The notes beneath the pieces are model-generated. The model worked only from the letters and a program-made list of their open reading frames with translations. It had not been told where the DNA came from and did not search any database. The translations under genes were made by a program, and so were the position numbers. From Rhodococcus sp. PAMC28707 (GTDB lineage: Bacteria; Actinomycetota; Actinomycetes; Mycobacteriales; Mycobacteriaceae): DNA of 64,000 nucleotides. This document shows, one piece after another, positions 54,276 through 63,216 of this stretch; positions within the stretch are counted from its first letter, which is position 1; each line of letters begins with the position of its first letter. The stretch lies in the NCBI RefSeq assembly GCF_004795915.1, contig NZ_CP039253.1, positions 4,119,501 to 4,183,500 of the forward strand. The letters run 5' to 3'.

Positions 54276-55010
54276 ATGTCTGACGATTCCAAGGCTGTTC
54301 GCAGATCAGTGCACGATCAGGTACGCGATCACCTGCATGAGGAGATCCGGAGTGGGCGATACGTGCCAGGAAAGTCGTTGCCGTCGGAGCGTGAGCTTTC
54401 CACACGGTTGAACGTATCGAGGAACTCGCTGCGTCAGGCACTGGCATCTCTCGAAGCGATCGGTGTTGTTCAGACCCGCCATGGGTCTGGGGTGTATTTG
54501 CGGGCGGCCCCCTCGGACGATGCAGTGGTACGTGTTGCTGACGTACTGCTCAACTCGGACCGATCGTTGGAGAACGTCGTGGAGGCGCGATTGGCGATCG
54601 AGCCCTTCATTGCAGGTGTCGCGGCCGAGCGGCACACCGCAGAGAATTTGCGGCTGTTGGAGGAATCGATCGAGACCTCGTACGAGTCGGCGCGCTCGGA
54701 TGGTTCGCCCCGACGAACGGGATTTCACAGCTGTATTGCAGAGATGTCCGGCAACCCGGTGTTCGGGGGGATAGTGCGCTCGCTGCTGATCGGTTCGCGG
54801 GGAGCGCCTCGAATGGCAGCCGCCGACCCGGGACAACGGCAGGTGTGGCTCAACGATCACGAGCATATTTTCGAAGCGGTCGGGGACCGTGACGCGAAGG
54901 CTGCGCAGCGGCTGATGACGACGCACTTGACCGGGGTGTTGCGTACTGCGCTCTTGGCGCAGGACCTGAGAACGATAGAAGAGGATGACTCGGCCAGCAT
55001 AGAAAATTAG
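54276..55010 (+). CDS. GntR-family regulator with FCD domain
   Basis: A 244-residue repressor. The N-terminal winged helix (HDQVRDHLHEEIRSGRYVPG, then LPSERELSTRLNVSRNSLRQ) is followed by a helical FCD effector domain (residues 90-230) with the metal/ligand-binding histidine region HSCIAEMSGNPVF and WLNDHEHIFEAV. It is probably the local regulator of the divergent catabolic and transport units through the TGGTNNNACCA sites. It converges with the MarR gene, overlapping it by 4 bp. Confidence 0.9.
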   Translation: MSDDSKAVRRSVHDQVRDHLHEEIRSGRYVPGKSLPSERELSTRLNVSRNSLRQALASLEAIGVVQTRHGSGVYLRAAPSDDAVVRVADVLLNSDRSLENVVEARLAIEPFIAGVAAERHTAENLRLLEESIETSYESARSDGSPRRTGFHSCIAEMSGNPVFGGIVRSLLIGSRGAPRMAAADPGQRQVWLNDHEHIFEAVGDRDAKAAQRLMTTHLTGVLRTALLAQDLRTIEEDDSASIEN

Positions 55011-55615
55011 CCGGAGCTGGCGCCGAACTCAGCCTCGAGCAGTTCGAGATTTCGAAGCATTGCGTCGGACAACTCCAGAAGTTTGATGATGTCCTCCTCG
55101 CCGAATCCGGTGAGGAGGACATTGTTCATCCGGAGTGATGCAGTCAGCATTCGTGCGTGGAGCACTTGCCCGTCCCGGGTCAGCCGCCAGAGTTTGATGC
55201 GGGGATCAGCCGACGACCGCAAAGCGTCCGTGGAGAGGCCGAGAGACCCGAGCGCGTTGAGGGAGCGGCTCACCGCAGCCTTGTCTATTCCCAGCAGTTC
55301 GGCGATATATCCCGCGGACACCTCCGGAGACTTTGTGAGCACAACGAGAAGTCGCCAGTCAGTAGCGCCCACGCCGAATTCGCGCAAGTAGTACCGCGAT
55401 GTCAGTTGCCGGTACTTGTTCGCAAGCAGGCCGATGCGCACCATGGGGGCGTGGGTGAGGCTCAACGTCACCTCTGCGCGACCAAGCTCGTCCGAGGTAA
55501 CCACGGAATCCGTGAACAGCTCGTCGCGTAGAGGCCTCTCGACTCGTGAGTCGTTCGTCGCCGGTGCGTCATCATCCTGGGACTGGAGAGGGTGCATACG
55601 CCGATTATTGTCCAT
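55007..55615 (-). CDS. MarR-family regulator
   Basis: A 202-residue regulator with an extended, acidic N-terminal tail of about 60 residues and a winged helix: REFGVGATDWRLLVVLTKSP, then AELLGIDKAAVSRSLNALGS and the wing around RSSADPRIKLWRLT. ATG at 55615 follows the P450 stop by 13 bp, so it is co-transcribed with the P450 and may sense its substrate or product. Confidence 0.85.
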   Translation of the reverse strand: MDNNRRMHPLQSQDDDAPATNDSRVERPLRDELFTDSVVTSDELGRAEVTLSLTHAPMVRIGLLANKYRQLTSRYYLREFGVGATDWRLLVVLTKSPEVSAGYIAELLGIDKAAVSRSLNALGSLGLSTDALRSSADPRIKLWRLTRDGQVLHARMLTASLRMNNVLLTGFGEEDIIKLLELSDAMLRNLELLEAEFGASSG

Positions 55616-55628
55616 AGCTAGGCGCTGA

Positions 55629-56894
55629 CTATCGTGTGTTCGAAGGCGGCTCCGCATTGTTCAAGTTCACCATAAGCTTGTCGAGACCGCGAGGCGATAT
55701 GGTCTTGGCCCATTGGAAATCCTGGTCCGGGACCATGCTCATTTTCGGGAATGTCTTGACGAGCTCTTCGAGCACAATTTCCATTTCCATCCTCGCCAGC
55801 TCGGCCCCCATGCAGAAGTGCGCGCCCAAGCCGAAAGAAACATGCATGCTCGGTCGGTTTCGATCGATATCGAACTGTTCGGGTTCATCGAAAATTTCCT
55901 CGTCGCGGTTCGCGGAGGCGAGCGCGAGCATGATCGTCGAGTTTTTCGGTATCGGCACACCGGAGATTTCCACGTCGGCGGTGCAGCGGCGTCGCCAAGT
56001 GACGAAGGGCGGTGAGTACCGCAGGCTCTCGTCGACGACATTACGGAGGGGGGTCTGGCCCTCGCACACCTGTGCCCACCGCCGTTCGTCGAGCAACAAC
56101 TCGTAGAGCATGCTGGCGATACCGTTGGTGGTGGTTTCGTGCCCGGCAAGCAAGATGCCGAAGACGAGGTTGACGATCTCGTTGACGGAAATGATGTCGT
56201 CGTCACCGTTGCGAATTTTGAGAAGACCGCTGGCGTAATCGTCGCCGGGATTTTCTTGCCTATCTGCGACCAGCGCCTTGCAGTAGTTCCAGTAGTCGAG
56301 GAGCTGCTCGCCGGCCCCCTCGGCATTTGCCGGATCGAGGCGCCCCCAAACCATTGCAAATCTGTTGTCGGACCAGTATTTGATCTGTCGGACGTCGATA
56401 TCCGGCACACCCAGAAGCAAGAAGATCACACGCGCAGGCAGCTCGTAGGCCAGCTCGCCGACCAGGTCGACCTGATCTCTTGCCTTCAACCGGGTAACGT
56501 ACTCGTCCATGATTGCCCGGATCTGCGGCTCGAGAACGCGGAAACGCCGCGGGCTGAAAAACCGGCTGGCGATTTTGCGAATGCGGGTGTGCTTGGGTGC
56601 ATCGCAGTTGGCCTGTGTGGGTTCACGCCGATACCCGCCGTCAGCGAGGTACTGCTGTACTGCCTCGGGAAATGGAACAACGGAGTCTTGGGAATTGCTG
56701 GCGGAGTAGGTGTCAGGGTCCTTGAACACCGCAACTACGTCTGCGCGCTTGGTGACCACCCAGCAGTCGAGCTCAGGGTTGTAGAAGACCGGCTCTTCGG
56801 CACGGGCGCGTCGAAAATGGTCGGCCATGCCGACTTGCTCGAATGGCTGATACTCCTCACCTATCGACGAGTAGGGGCACTTTTGGGCGCTCAT
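55629..56894 (-). CDS. Cytochrome P450
   Basis: A 421-residue soluble bacterial P450 that hydroxylates or demethylates an organic substrate with electrons from a ferredoxin. The I-helix oxygen-activation motif is AGHETTTNG, the K-helix ExxR is in DESLRYSP, and the haem loop FGLGAHFCMG places the cysteine at residue 361. No ferredoxin gene is adjacent, so it must use a partner encoded elsewhere. It is next to the dioxygenase cluster and could hydroxylate the same compound class, which is an inference from location. Confidence 0.93.
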   Translation of the reverse strand: MSAQKCPYSSIGEEYQPFEQVGMADHFRRARAEEPVFYNPELDCWVVTKRADVVAVFKDPDTYSASNSQDSVVPFPEAVQQYLADGGYRREPTQANCDAPKHTRIRKIASRFFSPRRFRVLEPQIRAIMDEYVTRLKARDQVDLVGELAYELPARVIFLLLGVPDIDVRQIKYWSDNRFAMVWGRLDPANAEGAGEQLLDYWNYCKALVADRQENPGDDYASGLLKIRNGDDDIISVNEIVNLVFGILLAGHETTTNGIASMLYELLLDERRWAQVCEGQTPLRNVVDESLRYSPPFVTWRRRCTADVEISGVPIPKNSTIMLALASANRDEEIFDEPEQFDIDRNRPSMHVSFGLGAHFCMGAELARMEMEIVLEELVKTFPKMSMVPDQDFQWAKTISPRGLDKLMVNLNNAEPPSNTR

Positions 56895-57089
56895 CTTCTT
56901 GGGACTCCTAAGCGGGTTATGTGAGGAGGGATGCCACCGGGCTCGATTGTGGCGCTCACCACAGCGTACGAATAGATCGATGACATGTCAACGACATGTA
57001 GGTCAATGGCGGCCGACCCAGGTAGATGGTTCCCATCTCTGCCAGGATCAAGTGAGACTTGCAGCGAACGAAGTGAACACCCTGAGGGC
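56895..57089. other. Non-coding stretch upstream of the P450
   Basis: Contains the P450 promoter region. An AGATCGATGACATGTCAACG stretch near 56971 may be part of an operator (TGACATGTCA, a perfect 10-bp palindrome at 56980-56989). Confidence 0.45.
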
Positions 57090-57254
57090 ATGACTGGAGC
57101 ATCACCGACGATCGGCTCAAAGCCCGTACCACCACCTCGAGACGAGCCGATCAACCCCGCGCCGAAAGCAACCCGACGCACCTTCACCGCCGAATACCGC
57201 AACAGGATCATCGACGAGTACCGCGCGACCCCGTTCTGCGACGCCGAGCCCTGA
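57090..57254 (+). pseudogene. IS3-type transposase OrfA N-terminal fragment
   Basis: The frame from ATG 57090 reads GASPTIGSKPVPPP then RRTFTAEYRNRIIDEYRATP, the usual start of an IS3-family OrfA, and stops at 57254. The rest is missing. Confidence 0.55.
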
Positions 57255-57362
57255 GTAGCCCTTACCTGACGGGTCGGTTCGGCGCAACGTCAGCGATGCC
57301 CAACCTGACGCCGCAGGGAGGGCTGCAACGGTGATCCGCACTACTGGTCATGACCGACCTGG

Positions 57363-58560
57363 GTGAACACTGCCGCGGAACGCTCAGAAGCGATGCGCCG
57401 CTACGCGACGCTCGAACCGCACTTGACCGACGGTGTTCCACTCGCACGCGCCGTCCGAGACACTCAGATCCACGAACGCGCCGCCCGGCGCTGGCTCACC
57501 CGACTACCGCGCTGGCGGTCTCGACCGCAACGGCAAGAAACCTGCCGACCGATCTCGTACAGCTCGGTCGCGCGGTCATTGATGCGATGGGATCCCGCGG
57601 CTCTGATTCTCGCTAGGGAAGGCGCGAGCGCACTGCGCGACAAATACGGGCTGGTCTACCGCAGACAAAGCGAAACCTCGAACCAAATCTGGCAGGTCGC
57701 TCACACCGAACTCGACATCGAAGCCGTCGGCTACATCGTCGGACTCGGCGCGCCCCGCCCCTATCGACGTCCCTCGCACTACGACAAGCGATCTGGACGA
57801 AAGCAGACCCCACCGGCCGATGTGCGGAATCCCCGGCATCCTCTACGTCGACCACGGCAGCGACTTCAACAGTAGCTACCTCGCCCAGGTCGCCTCCGAC
57901 CTGACATTGCAGATCGTGCACTCGAGCATCGCCAGCCCGCAAGGTCGCGGCAAGATTGAACGCTTCTTCGGCACCGTCACACCGAACTACTGTCTGAGTT
58001 CCCCGGTCCTCAACCGCCACGTCACCGCACCGGCCTCGACCCTCGCGGACTTCGACCGAGCCCTGCGGCACTTCATCGTCGACACCCACCACCGCCGACG
58101 GCACTCCGAAATCGGTACCAGCCCCCACGAGCGTTGGCTCGCCGACCGTTGGCTCCCGCGCATGCCCGCGGACCTCACCGAACTCGACCTCTTGCTCGTC
58201 TACGTCGCAAAACCGTGCATCGTGCACCGCGACGGCATCCACTTCCAGGGATTGCGCTACCTCGACCCCACTCCTGGCCGCCTACGTACGAGAACTTGTC
58301 ACCATCCACTACGACTCCCGCGACATCACAGAAATCGGGTCTTTCACCACGGCCACTTCCTGTGCAAAGCAATCAACCCCGAATACATCGGCGACACTGT
58401 CACCCTCAGACATCGACGCCGCCCGCCGCGCCCACCGACGCCGATTCCGCAGCCAGGTCAAAGAACATATCGCCGACACCCAACAACCCGTATGCACTCC
58501 AAGATGCGGGCGTAGTCGTGGCAGATCGGTGAGCATCGCGTTCACTAGAAGATGTGGCCA
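57363..58560 (+). pseudogene. Mu-type/IS481-like DDE transposase, broken
   Basis: A decayed transposase in at least three frames. RSEAMRRYATLEPHLTDGVP (helix-turn-helix domain) is followed by REGASALRDKYGLVYRRQSE, then CGIPGILYVDHGSDFNSSYL and QGRGKIERFFGTV (second Asp and the Glu of the DDE core), and a C-terminal domain with VAKPCIVHRDGIHFQGLRYL. The segment carrying the first catalytic Asp is deleted after HTELDIEAVG. Frameshifts occur near 57800 and 58270. It cannot be active. Confidence 0.7.
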
Positions 58561-58757
58561 CGCAATGAATTGCTCGCGGGGAGTTGGACTGAACAACGCA
58601 GTTCAGTTTTCGGGAGCAGTTGAGGTGTGCATGGATCGGATCCGTGCCACATGGTGCACCAGGGCATGACTGCTCAATTTTCCGGGACTGTCTGAATAAC
58701 GGTTGATCCGGTCCTTGGTTCGACAGGCCGAGCCCAGCTTCGCGGGAAGGATCGACG

Positions 58758-59549
58758 ATGACCGAAACACTGGATCCCATGGCAGCGACTGAGGTGGATC
58801 AGAAGCAGTTGGCCGAGCAGCTCCTGGCTCAAGCCAAGGAGCAAGGCATCGAGTTGATGGGCCCGAATGGGCTCCTCAATCAGCCCACCAAGAACGTCCT
58901 CGAATCGGCGTTGGACGCGGAGATGACCGAACATCTCGGCTATGAGAAACACGACGCTGCCGGCCGCGGCAGCGGGAACTCTCGCAACGGTACCCGCTCG
59001 AAGACCGTGCTAACCGAGATCGGATCGGTGGAGATCGAGGTGCCGCGCGACATCGATTTCTTCTTCGCTCCTCAGGTAGTCAAGAAGAGGCAGCGTCGCC
59101 CGACGGGTGTCGAAGAGATCGTATTATCGCTCACTGCACAGGGTTTGACGATCGGTGAGGTGGCTGCACACTTTCAGGACATCTACGGCGCGACGGTATC
59201 GAAGGACACCATCTCGCGCATCACCGACAAGGTCGTCGGAGAGATGACCGACTGGTAGAACCGGCCACTCGAGGGCGCGTGTATCTAGTGATGTTCATCG
59301 ACGCCGTGCACGTGAAAGTGCGGGAGGGTCAGGTCACGAACAGGCTGATGTATGTCGCGATCGGTGTCACCGTCAACGGTGAACGCGACATCCTCGGGAT
59401 CTGGGCCGGCGAGGGCGGTGAAGGCGGTGAAGGCGCAAAATTCTGGCTCTCGGTGCTCACCGAGATCAAGAACCGAGTCGTTGCCGACGTCTGCGTCGTG
59501 GTGTGCGACGGGCTCAAGGGTTTGCCGGAAGCGATCAACACCGTCTGGG
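58758..59549 (+). pseudogene. IS256-family transposase, broken and truncated
   Basis: N-terminal half of an IS256 transposase: TEHLGYEKHDAAGRGSGNSR, then EIEVPRDIDFFFAPQVVKKR and TGVEEIVLSLTAQGLT, ending EMTDW before a TAG at 59256-59258 (CAG expected). A further base change shifts the frame before FIDAVHVKVREGQVTNRL. The gene stops abruptly at about 59549 after AINTVW, where an antisense IS3 fragment begins. The C-terminal catalytic Glu region is missing. Confidence 0.75.
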
Positions 59550-59905
59550 ATCACGTACGCGTCGAAGTACTGCCCCTTGACCGGGCCGGCAAGTTTGGTG
59601 ATGTCCCACGAGTACACCTGCAGCGGGGCGGTCGCGACCAACTCCGGGCATGCCCTGGCCGGGTGCCGCGCGAGGCGCCTACGTTCGCTGACCTGTCTGT
59701 TCTCGCGTAGCACCCGGTACATCGTGGACACCGAACACAGGTAATTGCCTTCGTCGAGGAGTTGAGCGTAGACCTGCAACGGCGCCAGGTCGGCGAATCG
59801 GTCGCAATTGAGGGCCGCGAGTATGCGCGGACGTTCACTGGAGGTGAGCTTGTTGACCGGTTCCGCGGACGGTACCGGCGGTGTCGGTGCCGAAGCTGCG
59901 ATACG
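59550..59905 (-). pseudogene. IS3-family OrfB fragment (antisense)
   Basis: Reverse-strand frame ERPRILAALNCDRFADLAPL then QVYAQLLDEGNYLCSVSTMY and ATAPLQVYSWDITKLAGPVK ends at the junction with the IS256 fragment at about 59549. It contains the first catalytic Asp (WDITKL) only. Both ends are lost. Confidence 0.65.
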
Positions 59906-60086
59906 CCGCCGTGCCGCCGTCGAGCGGTGCAGTGATCGGCCCAGTCGCCTCTCAGAGTGAGGACGCGTTCACGGCGTTGCGACGAACCGGTAGCGTTGAT
60001 GGCCGTCACCGTGAGTCGATTGGATTGGTCCGGTGGGCAATTCGGCCGCTGCTTCGGCGGCCGGTCGAGCTCTCGCAGTCATGTGG
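59906..60086. other. Non-coding stretch between IS fragments
   Basis: No gene or motif recognised. Confidence 0.4.
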
Positions 60087-60395
60087 CTAATCTGCGATCA
60101 ACTCCAGCATCAATATGGCGCGGGCGGTTAGTTCGCTAGTTGGCATGACCCGCATACCTCCCCACGTTTCGAGCAACGTGATCTGCGGGGGCTGGGCGAT
60201 GTAGCAGGTTCCGTGATCGCCGGCGAGGTCGAATCGGCCGTCTCCGGCGTTGGCTAACCACAGCGGGCCGCGGCCGGTGCTGTGGCGTTGGAAGACCCGG
60301 GTGCCGGCCACAATGCGAAGCGCGGTGGGACTCCTAGCTGGTGCGGTGGGGGAGGCGCGAGTAGACGCAGTAAAGCGCGGCAACGATGCACTCAT
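60087..60395 (-). pseudogene. RES-domain toxin, N-terminal fragment
   Basis: Reverse-strand frame with GTRVFQRHSTGRGPLWLANA then GDGRFDLAGDHGTCYIAQPP and TLLETWGG. The paired Arg, GDGRF and YIAxxxxxxxxET pattern matches the start of RES-domain (NAD-degrading) toxins. The frame stops at 60087 and lacks the C-terminal half, so it is probably inactive. The IS3 element upstream sits where its Xre-type antitoxin gene would be expected. Confidence 0.5.
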
Positions 60396-60437
60396 CCACC
60401 TTGACAACTGAATCACCCCGGCAAGTCCGGAGACTTT

Positions 60438-61318
60438 CTAGTTTGAAAACTCCGCGATGCGCTGAGTTCTGTGTTCACCGTAATAGAGCGCTTCGAGTTC
60501 GGCTGGTGGGATGTCCCCGCAGTGCTCGTATAGTCTGCGGTGACCCAAACCAGTCCACCCATTCCAACGTGGCGATTTCTACGTTCGACTGTTCACCACG
60601 GTCCCGGCGGCTTGATCAGCTCGGTCTTGTACAGGCCGTTTATTGTCTCCGCGAGGGCGTTGTCGTAGCTGTCCGCGGTTGTTCCGATCGAGGCATCGAT
60701 GCCGGCCTCGGTCAGCCGCTCGGTGAAGGCAATCGAGGTGTATTGGGCGCCGCGGTCGTGGTGGTGAATCAGTCCCGACAGGTCCGTGATGCCTTCACGT
60801 CGTCTCGTCCAGATCGCGTGCTCGATCGCATCGAGAACCAACGGGGTGGTCATCCTCGTCGAAGTCCTCCATCCGAGTATTCGCCGCGAGTAGGCGTCGA
60901 TCACGAATGCCACGTACACCCACCCGGACCACGTCGAAACGTACGTAAAGTCTGCTACCCACAACACATTTGGTCCGATCGGGTTGAACTTTCGTTGCAC
61001 CAGATCCTCCGCCCGCTGCGCCTGTGGATCTGCGATGGTGGTGCGCTTCTTCTTGCCACGTCGGGCTCCTTCGAGGCCGAGGGTGCTCATCAGTCGTTCG
61101 ACAGTGCAGCGGGCCACGTCGATGTCCTCTCGTCGTAATTGCAGCCAGACTTTGCGTGCGCCGTAGACCGAGTAGTTCTGGTCGTGAACCCGACTGATCT
61201 CGGCCTTCAGCTTTTCATCGCGTACCGCTCGTTTCGATGCTGCGCGGCTGCGGGCCTCGTAGTAGGTGGACGGCGCGATCGGGCAGCCGTGCTCGGTGAG
61301 CACCCTGCAGATCGGCAC
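60438..61318 (-). pseudogene. IS3-family OrfB with C-terminal frameshifts
   Basis: The main frame (from 61318) covers the HTH_21 region (YSVYGARKVWLQLRR) and DDE residues in WVADFTYVSTW, HHHDRGAQYTS and SYDNALAETINGLYKTE, but meets a TGA at 60593-60595 after PPGPW. The remaining conserved end (EIATLEWVDW-like, then HCGDIPPAELEALYYGEHRT) follows in shifted frames down to 60438. The transposase probably has lost activity. Confidence 0.7.
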
Positions 61319-61360
61319 GACGGAAGTACTCCTGTTTGTTGTTCTCGATGTAGTCGATGA

Positions 61361-61687
61361 TCACTTGTTGTTGCGGTCGAGCTCCGCCGCGAAGAAAACC
61401 GACGCTGATTTCAGTATCTCGTTGGCGCGCTTGAGTTCTCGGTTCTCCGCACGGAGCTTTTTCATCTCCGCTGCCATCTCACTGGTCACTGCGGGGCGCT
61501 GACCGGCATCGGTCTGGGACCGTCGGATCCAGTTGTGCAACGTCTGTGCGGTTCCGATACCGAGCTTGTGCGCGACCGATTCGATCGCTGCCCACTCGGA
61601 GGGATGCTCATGCTGGACTTCGGCGACCATCCGCACCGCCCGCTCACGCAACTCCGGCGGGTACCTCTTCTGCGATCCTGACGACAT
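61361..61687 (-). CDS. IS3-family transposase OrfA
   Basis: A 108-residue helix-turn-helix protein (SQKRYPPELRERAVRMVAEV ... GIGTAQTLHNWIRRSQ) with a C-terminal coiled helix (MKKLRAENRELKRANEILK). It appears intact, but its OrfB partner is broken. Confidence 0.85.
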   Translation of the reverse strand: MSSGSQKRYPPELRERAVRMVAEVQHEHPSEWAAIESVAHKLGIGTAQTLHNWIRRSQTDAGQRPAVTSEMAAEMKKLRAENRELKRANEILKSASVFFAAELDRNNK

Positions 61688-61738
61688 GACTCCATCCTTC
61701 CCAAAGAACGAAGTCTCCGGACGCGCCGGGGTGATTCA

Positions 61739-62211
61739 GTTTGTTTGAGGCGAGTGCGATGTCGGTTAGACGCGCCTGCTCGACTTGAAGTGCAGCATCA
61801 CGTGTGCGCAGCAATCGTGGGCAATTGGTCGCCAGTGAATACGTCGCGTTACCGGTAAAACAATGCGCGACAGCCATTCTGAGCTGTTCGAAAAATACCG
61901 ATAAGCTATATTTCGTCGTGTCGGTATTGCCGTTTTCGAGACGTCCCACCCTCGTCGACGAACGGATTAAGGCGACGCGTTGTCGCGGGCATCGTGGATC
62001 TTGCTGTATGCCGAAATCTGTTGACAATCAACTTGGGTCGGATAAACGCGACTACCGTGGAAGTCAGCTATCGATCATAGGCGCGGGGGTCACGCGCGCG
62101 ATGGGGCAGCACCAGCCGATCGCGACACTGCTTGAGAAACCCGGACTCTATCCATCTTGAACTGGCTGTCATCGTCTGCAATCAATCAATGAGCCGGGCG
62201 GCCGTCATGGA
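61739..62211. other. Non-coding stretch with an AT-rich inverted repeat
   Basis: No gene recognised. ATACCGA (near 61895) and TCGGTAT (near 61921) form 7-8 bp arms about 20 bp apart, an operator-like arrangement next to the toxin-antitoxin pair. Confidence 0.45.
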
Positions 62212-62451
62212 TCATGGCAGGAGGTCGAAGTAGTGAGAACGGGCTTTCATGGCGTGTATGAGCAGTTCGTTTCCGCTGTCGAAACGCAGGACGACCAGTT
62301 CGAGTAGGCGGCCGTTTGGGTCGAAACCCAACCGGAATTGGCGGGCGGGGTTGTCGTCGTCCAAATCGGCGACATAGACGTGGTGCTCTGCTGCGTAGAT
62401 GCCGGCGTCTTCGCCGATTCCGTGTTTCAGTGCGGATTTGTGTGCTCTCAC
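62212..62451 (-). CDS. BrnT-like toxin-family protein
   Basis: A 79-residue protein with ALKHGIGEDAGIYAAEHHVY, RQFRLGFDPNGRLLELVVLR and LLIHAMKARSHYFDLLP, the pattern of a family of small actinobacterial proteins that I recall being annotated as BrnT-like/DUF4258 toxins (RNase fold). It overlaps the ribbon-helix-helix gene by 4 bp and is transcribed after it, as expected for a toxin following its antitoxin. Toxicity is inferred, not shown. Confidence 0.65.
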   Translation of the reverse strand: MRAHKSALKHGIGEDAGIYAAEHHVYVADLDDDNPARQFRLGFDPNGRLLELVVLRFDSGNELLIHAMKARSHYFDLLP

Positions 62452-62708
62452 GCGACCTGGGTCCAGGCACGCACTGCTGCTCGTATTGCTTCGGATCGGG
62501 AGACATGCTCTTGCTCGGCGCGCACGTTCAACGCTTCGAGCAGGGCGGCGTCCATGCGCACGGGCACTACCGCTCCGGGCCCGGTTCCGAGGGTGGGTCG
62601 GCCTCGTTTACGTAACTTCTCGGTGGCGTAGCCTGCCTCGGCTTCGTCTACCCATTCTTCGATCATGCTGTCGGTGACGGGCAGACCGTTGATCGTTTCG
62701 TCAGTCAT
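62448..62708 (-). CDS. CopG/ribbon-helix-helix antitoxin-like protein
   Basis: An 86-residue protein: a linker-like N-terminus with EEWVDEAEAGYATEKLRKRG, then VVPVRMDAALLEALNVRAEQ and VSRSEAIRAAVRAW, a ribbon-helix-helix DNA-binding fold. It is probably the antitoxin and autoregulator of the pair with the downstream 79-residue protein. Confidence 0.7.
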   Translation of the reverse strand: MTDETINGLPVTDSMIEEWVDEAEAGYATEKLRKRGRPTLGTGPGAVVPVRMDAALLEALNVRAEQEHVSRSEAIRAAVRAWTQVA

Positions 62709-63216
62709 CTAATTAGTGTAATACGAAATTCGGCGGCGGAGGGCGCTGATACAGCCAACACCCCGTCTCGCTGTGCGAGCTGGTCAGACAGTCAGTGCAT
62801 CTGCCCCCGGCATGCTGCCGGTTCGCCATCAAACGTCAAGGCGGCTTGACGGTGCGGTAACTGTCGTTCACGCAGCGTCCACGTCGACCGAGGCCGTCTG
62901 TTGTTCGAATGACTCTAGCCGACCACATACCTACCGTTTGAATTGCGTTTACAGGAGAACTCCGCGTAAGCGATCAGTTCCGTCCATCGTTCCCGTTCGA
63001 GTCGTGCGGCGGGCTGTAGAATGTAGCTGCTCAAAGAACGGTTGCAGCACAAGCGAAATGAACTGAGATCCGTTGTCCGTCTGCGTTACGTTCGTCCTGT
63101 CAAGAGGTAGGGCGAGCGGTTCCATTGGGTCGGGAGTTATGCGCGTCGATGTCGCCGGGGGTGTTGCTGATCCGCGGGGTCGAGGTTCTGTCGGTGGTGC
63201 TGACTAGTTGTCCGCC
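62709..63216. other. Stretch of about 500 bp without a recognisable gene
   Basis: Only short ORFs of no evident family. No strong hairpin or repeat was noticed. Confidence 0.45.

Larger units (their letters stand above)
60409..61738 (-). mobile_element. IS3-family insertion sequence, decayed
   Basis: A 1330-bp element with terminal inverted repeats starting TGAATCACCCCGGC and containing GTCCGGAGACTT at both ends. It is unrelated in sequence to the 24-kb and 28-kb copies. The flanking triplets (AAC and GTT) do not match, so the target duplication has been lost or the ends recombined. Confidence 0.85.
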
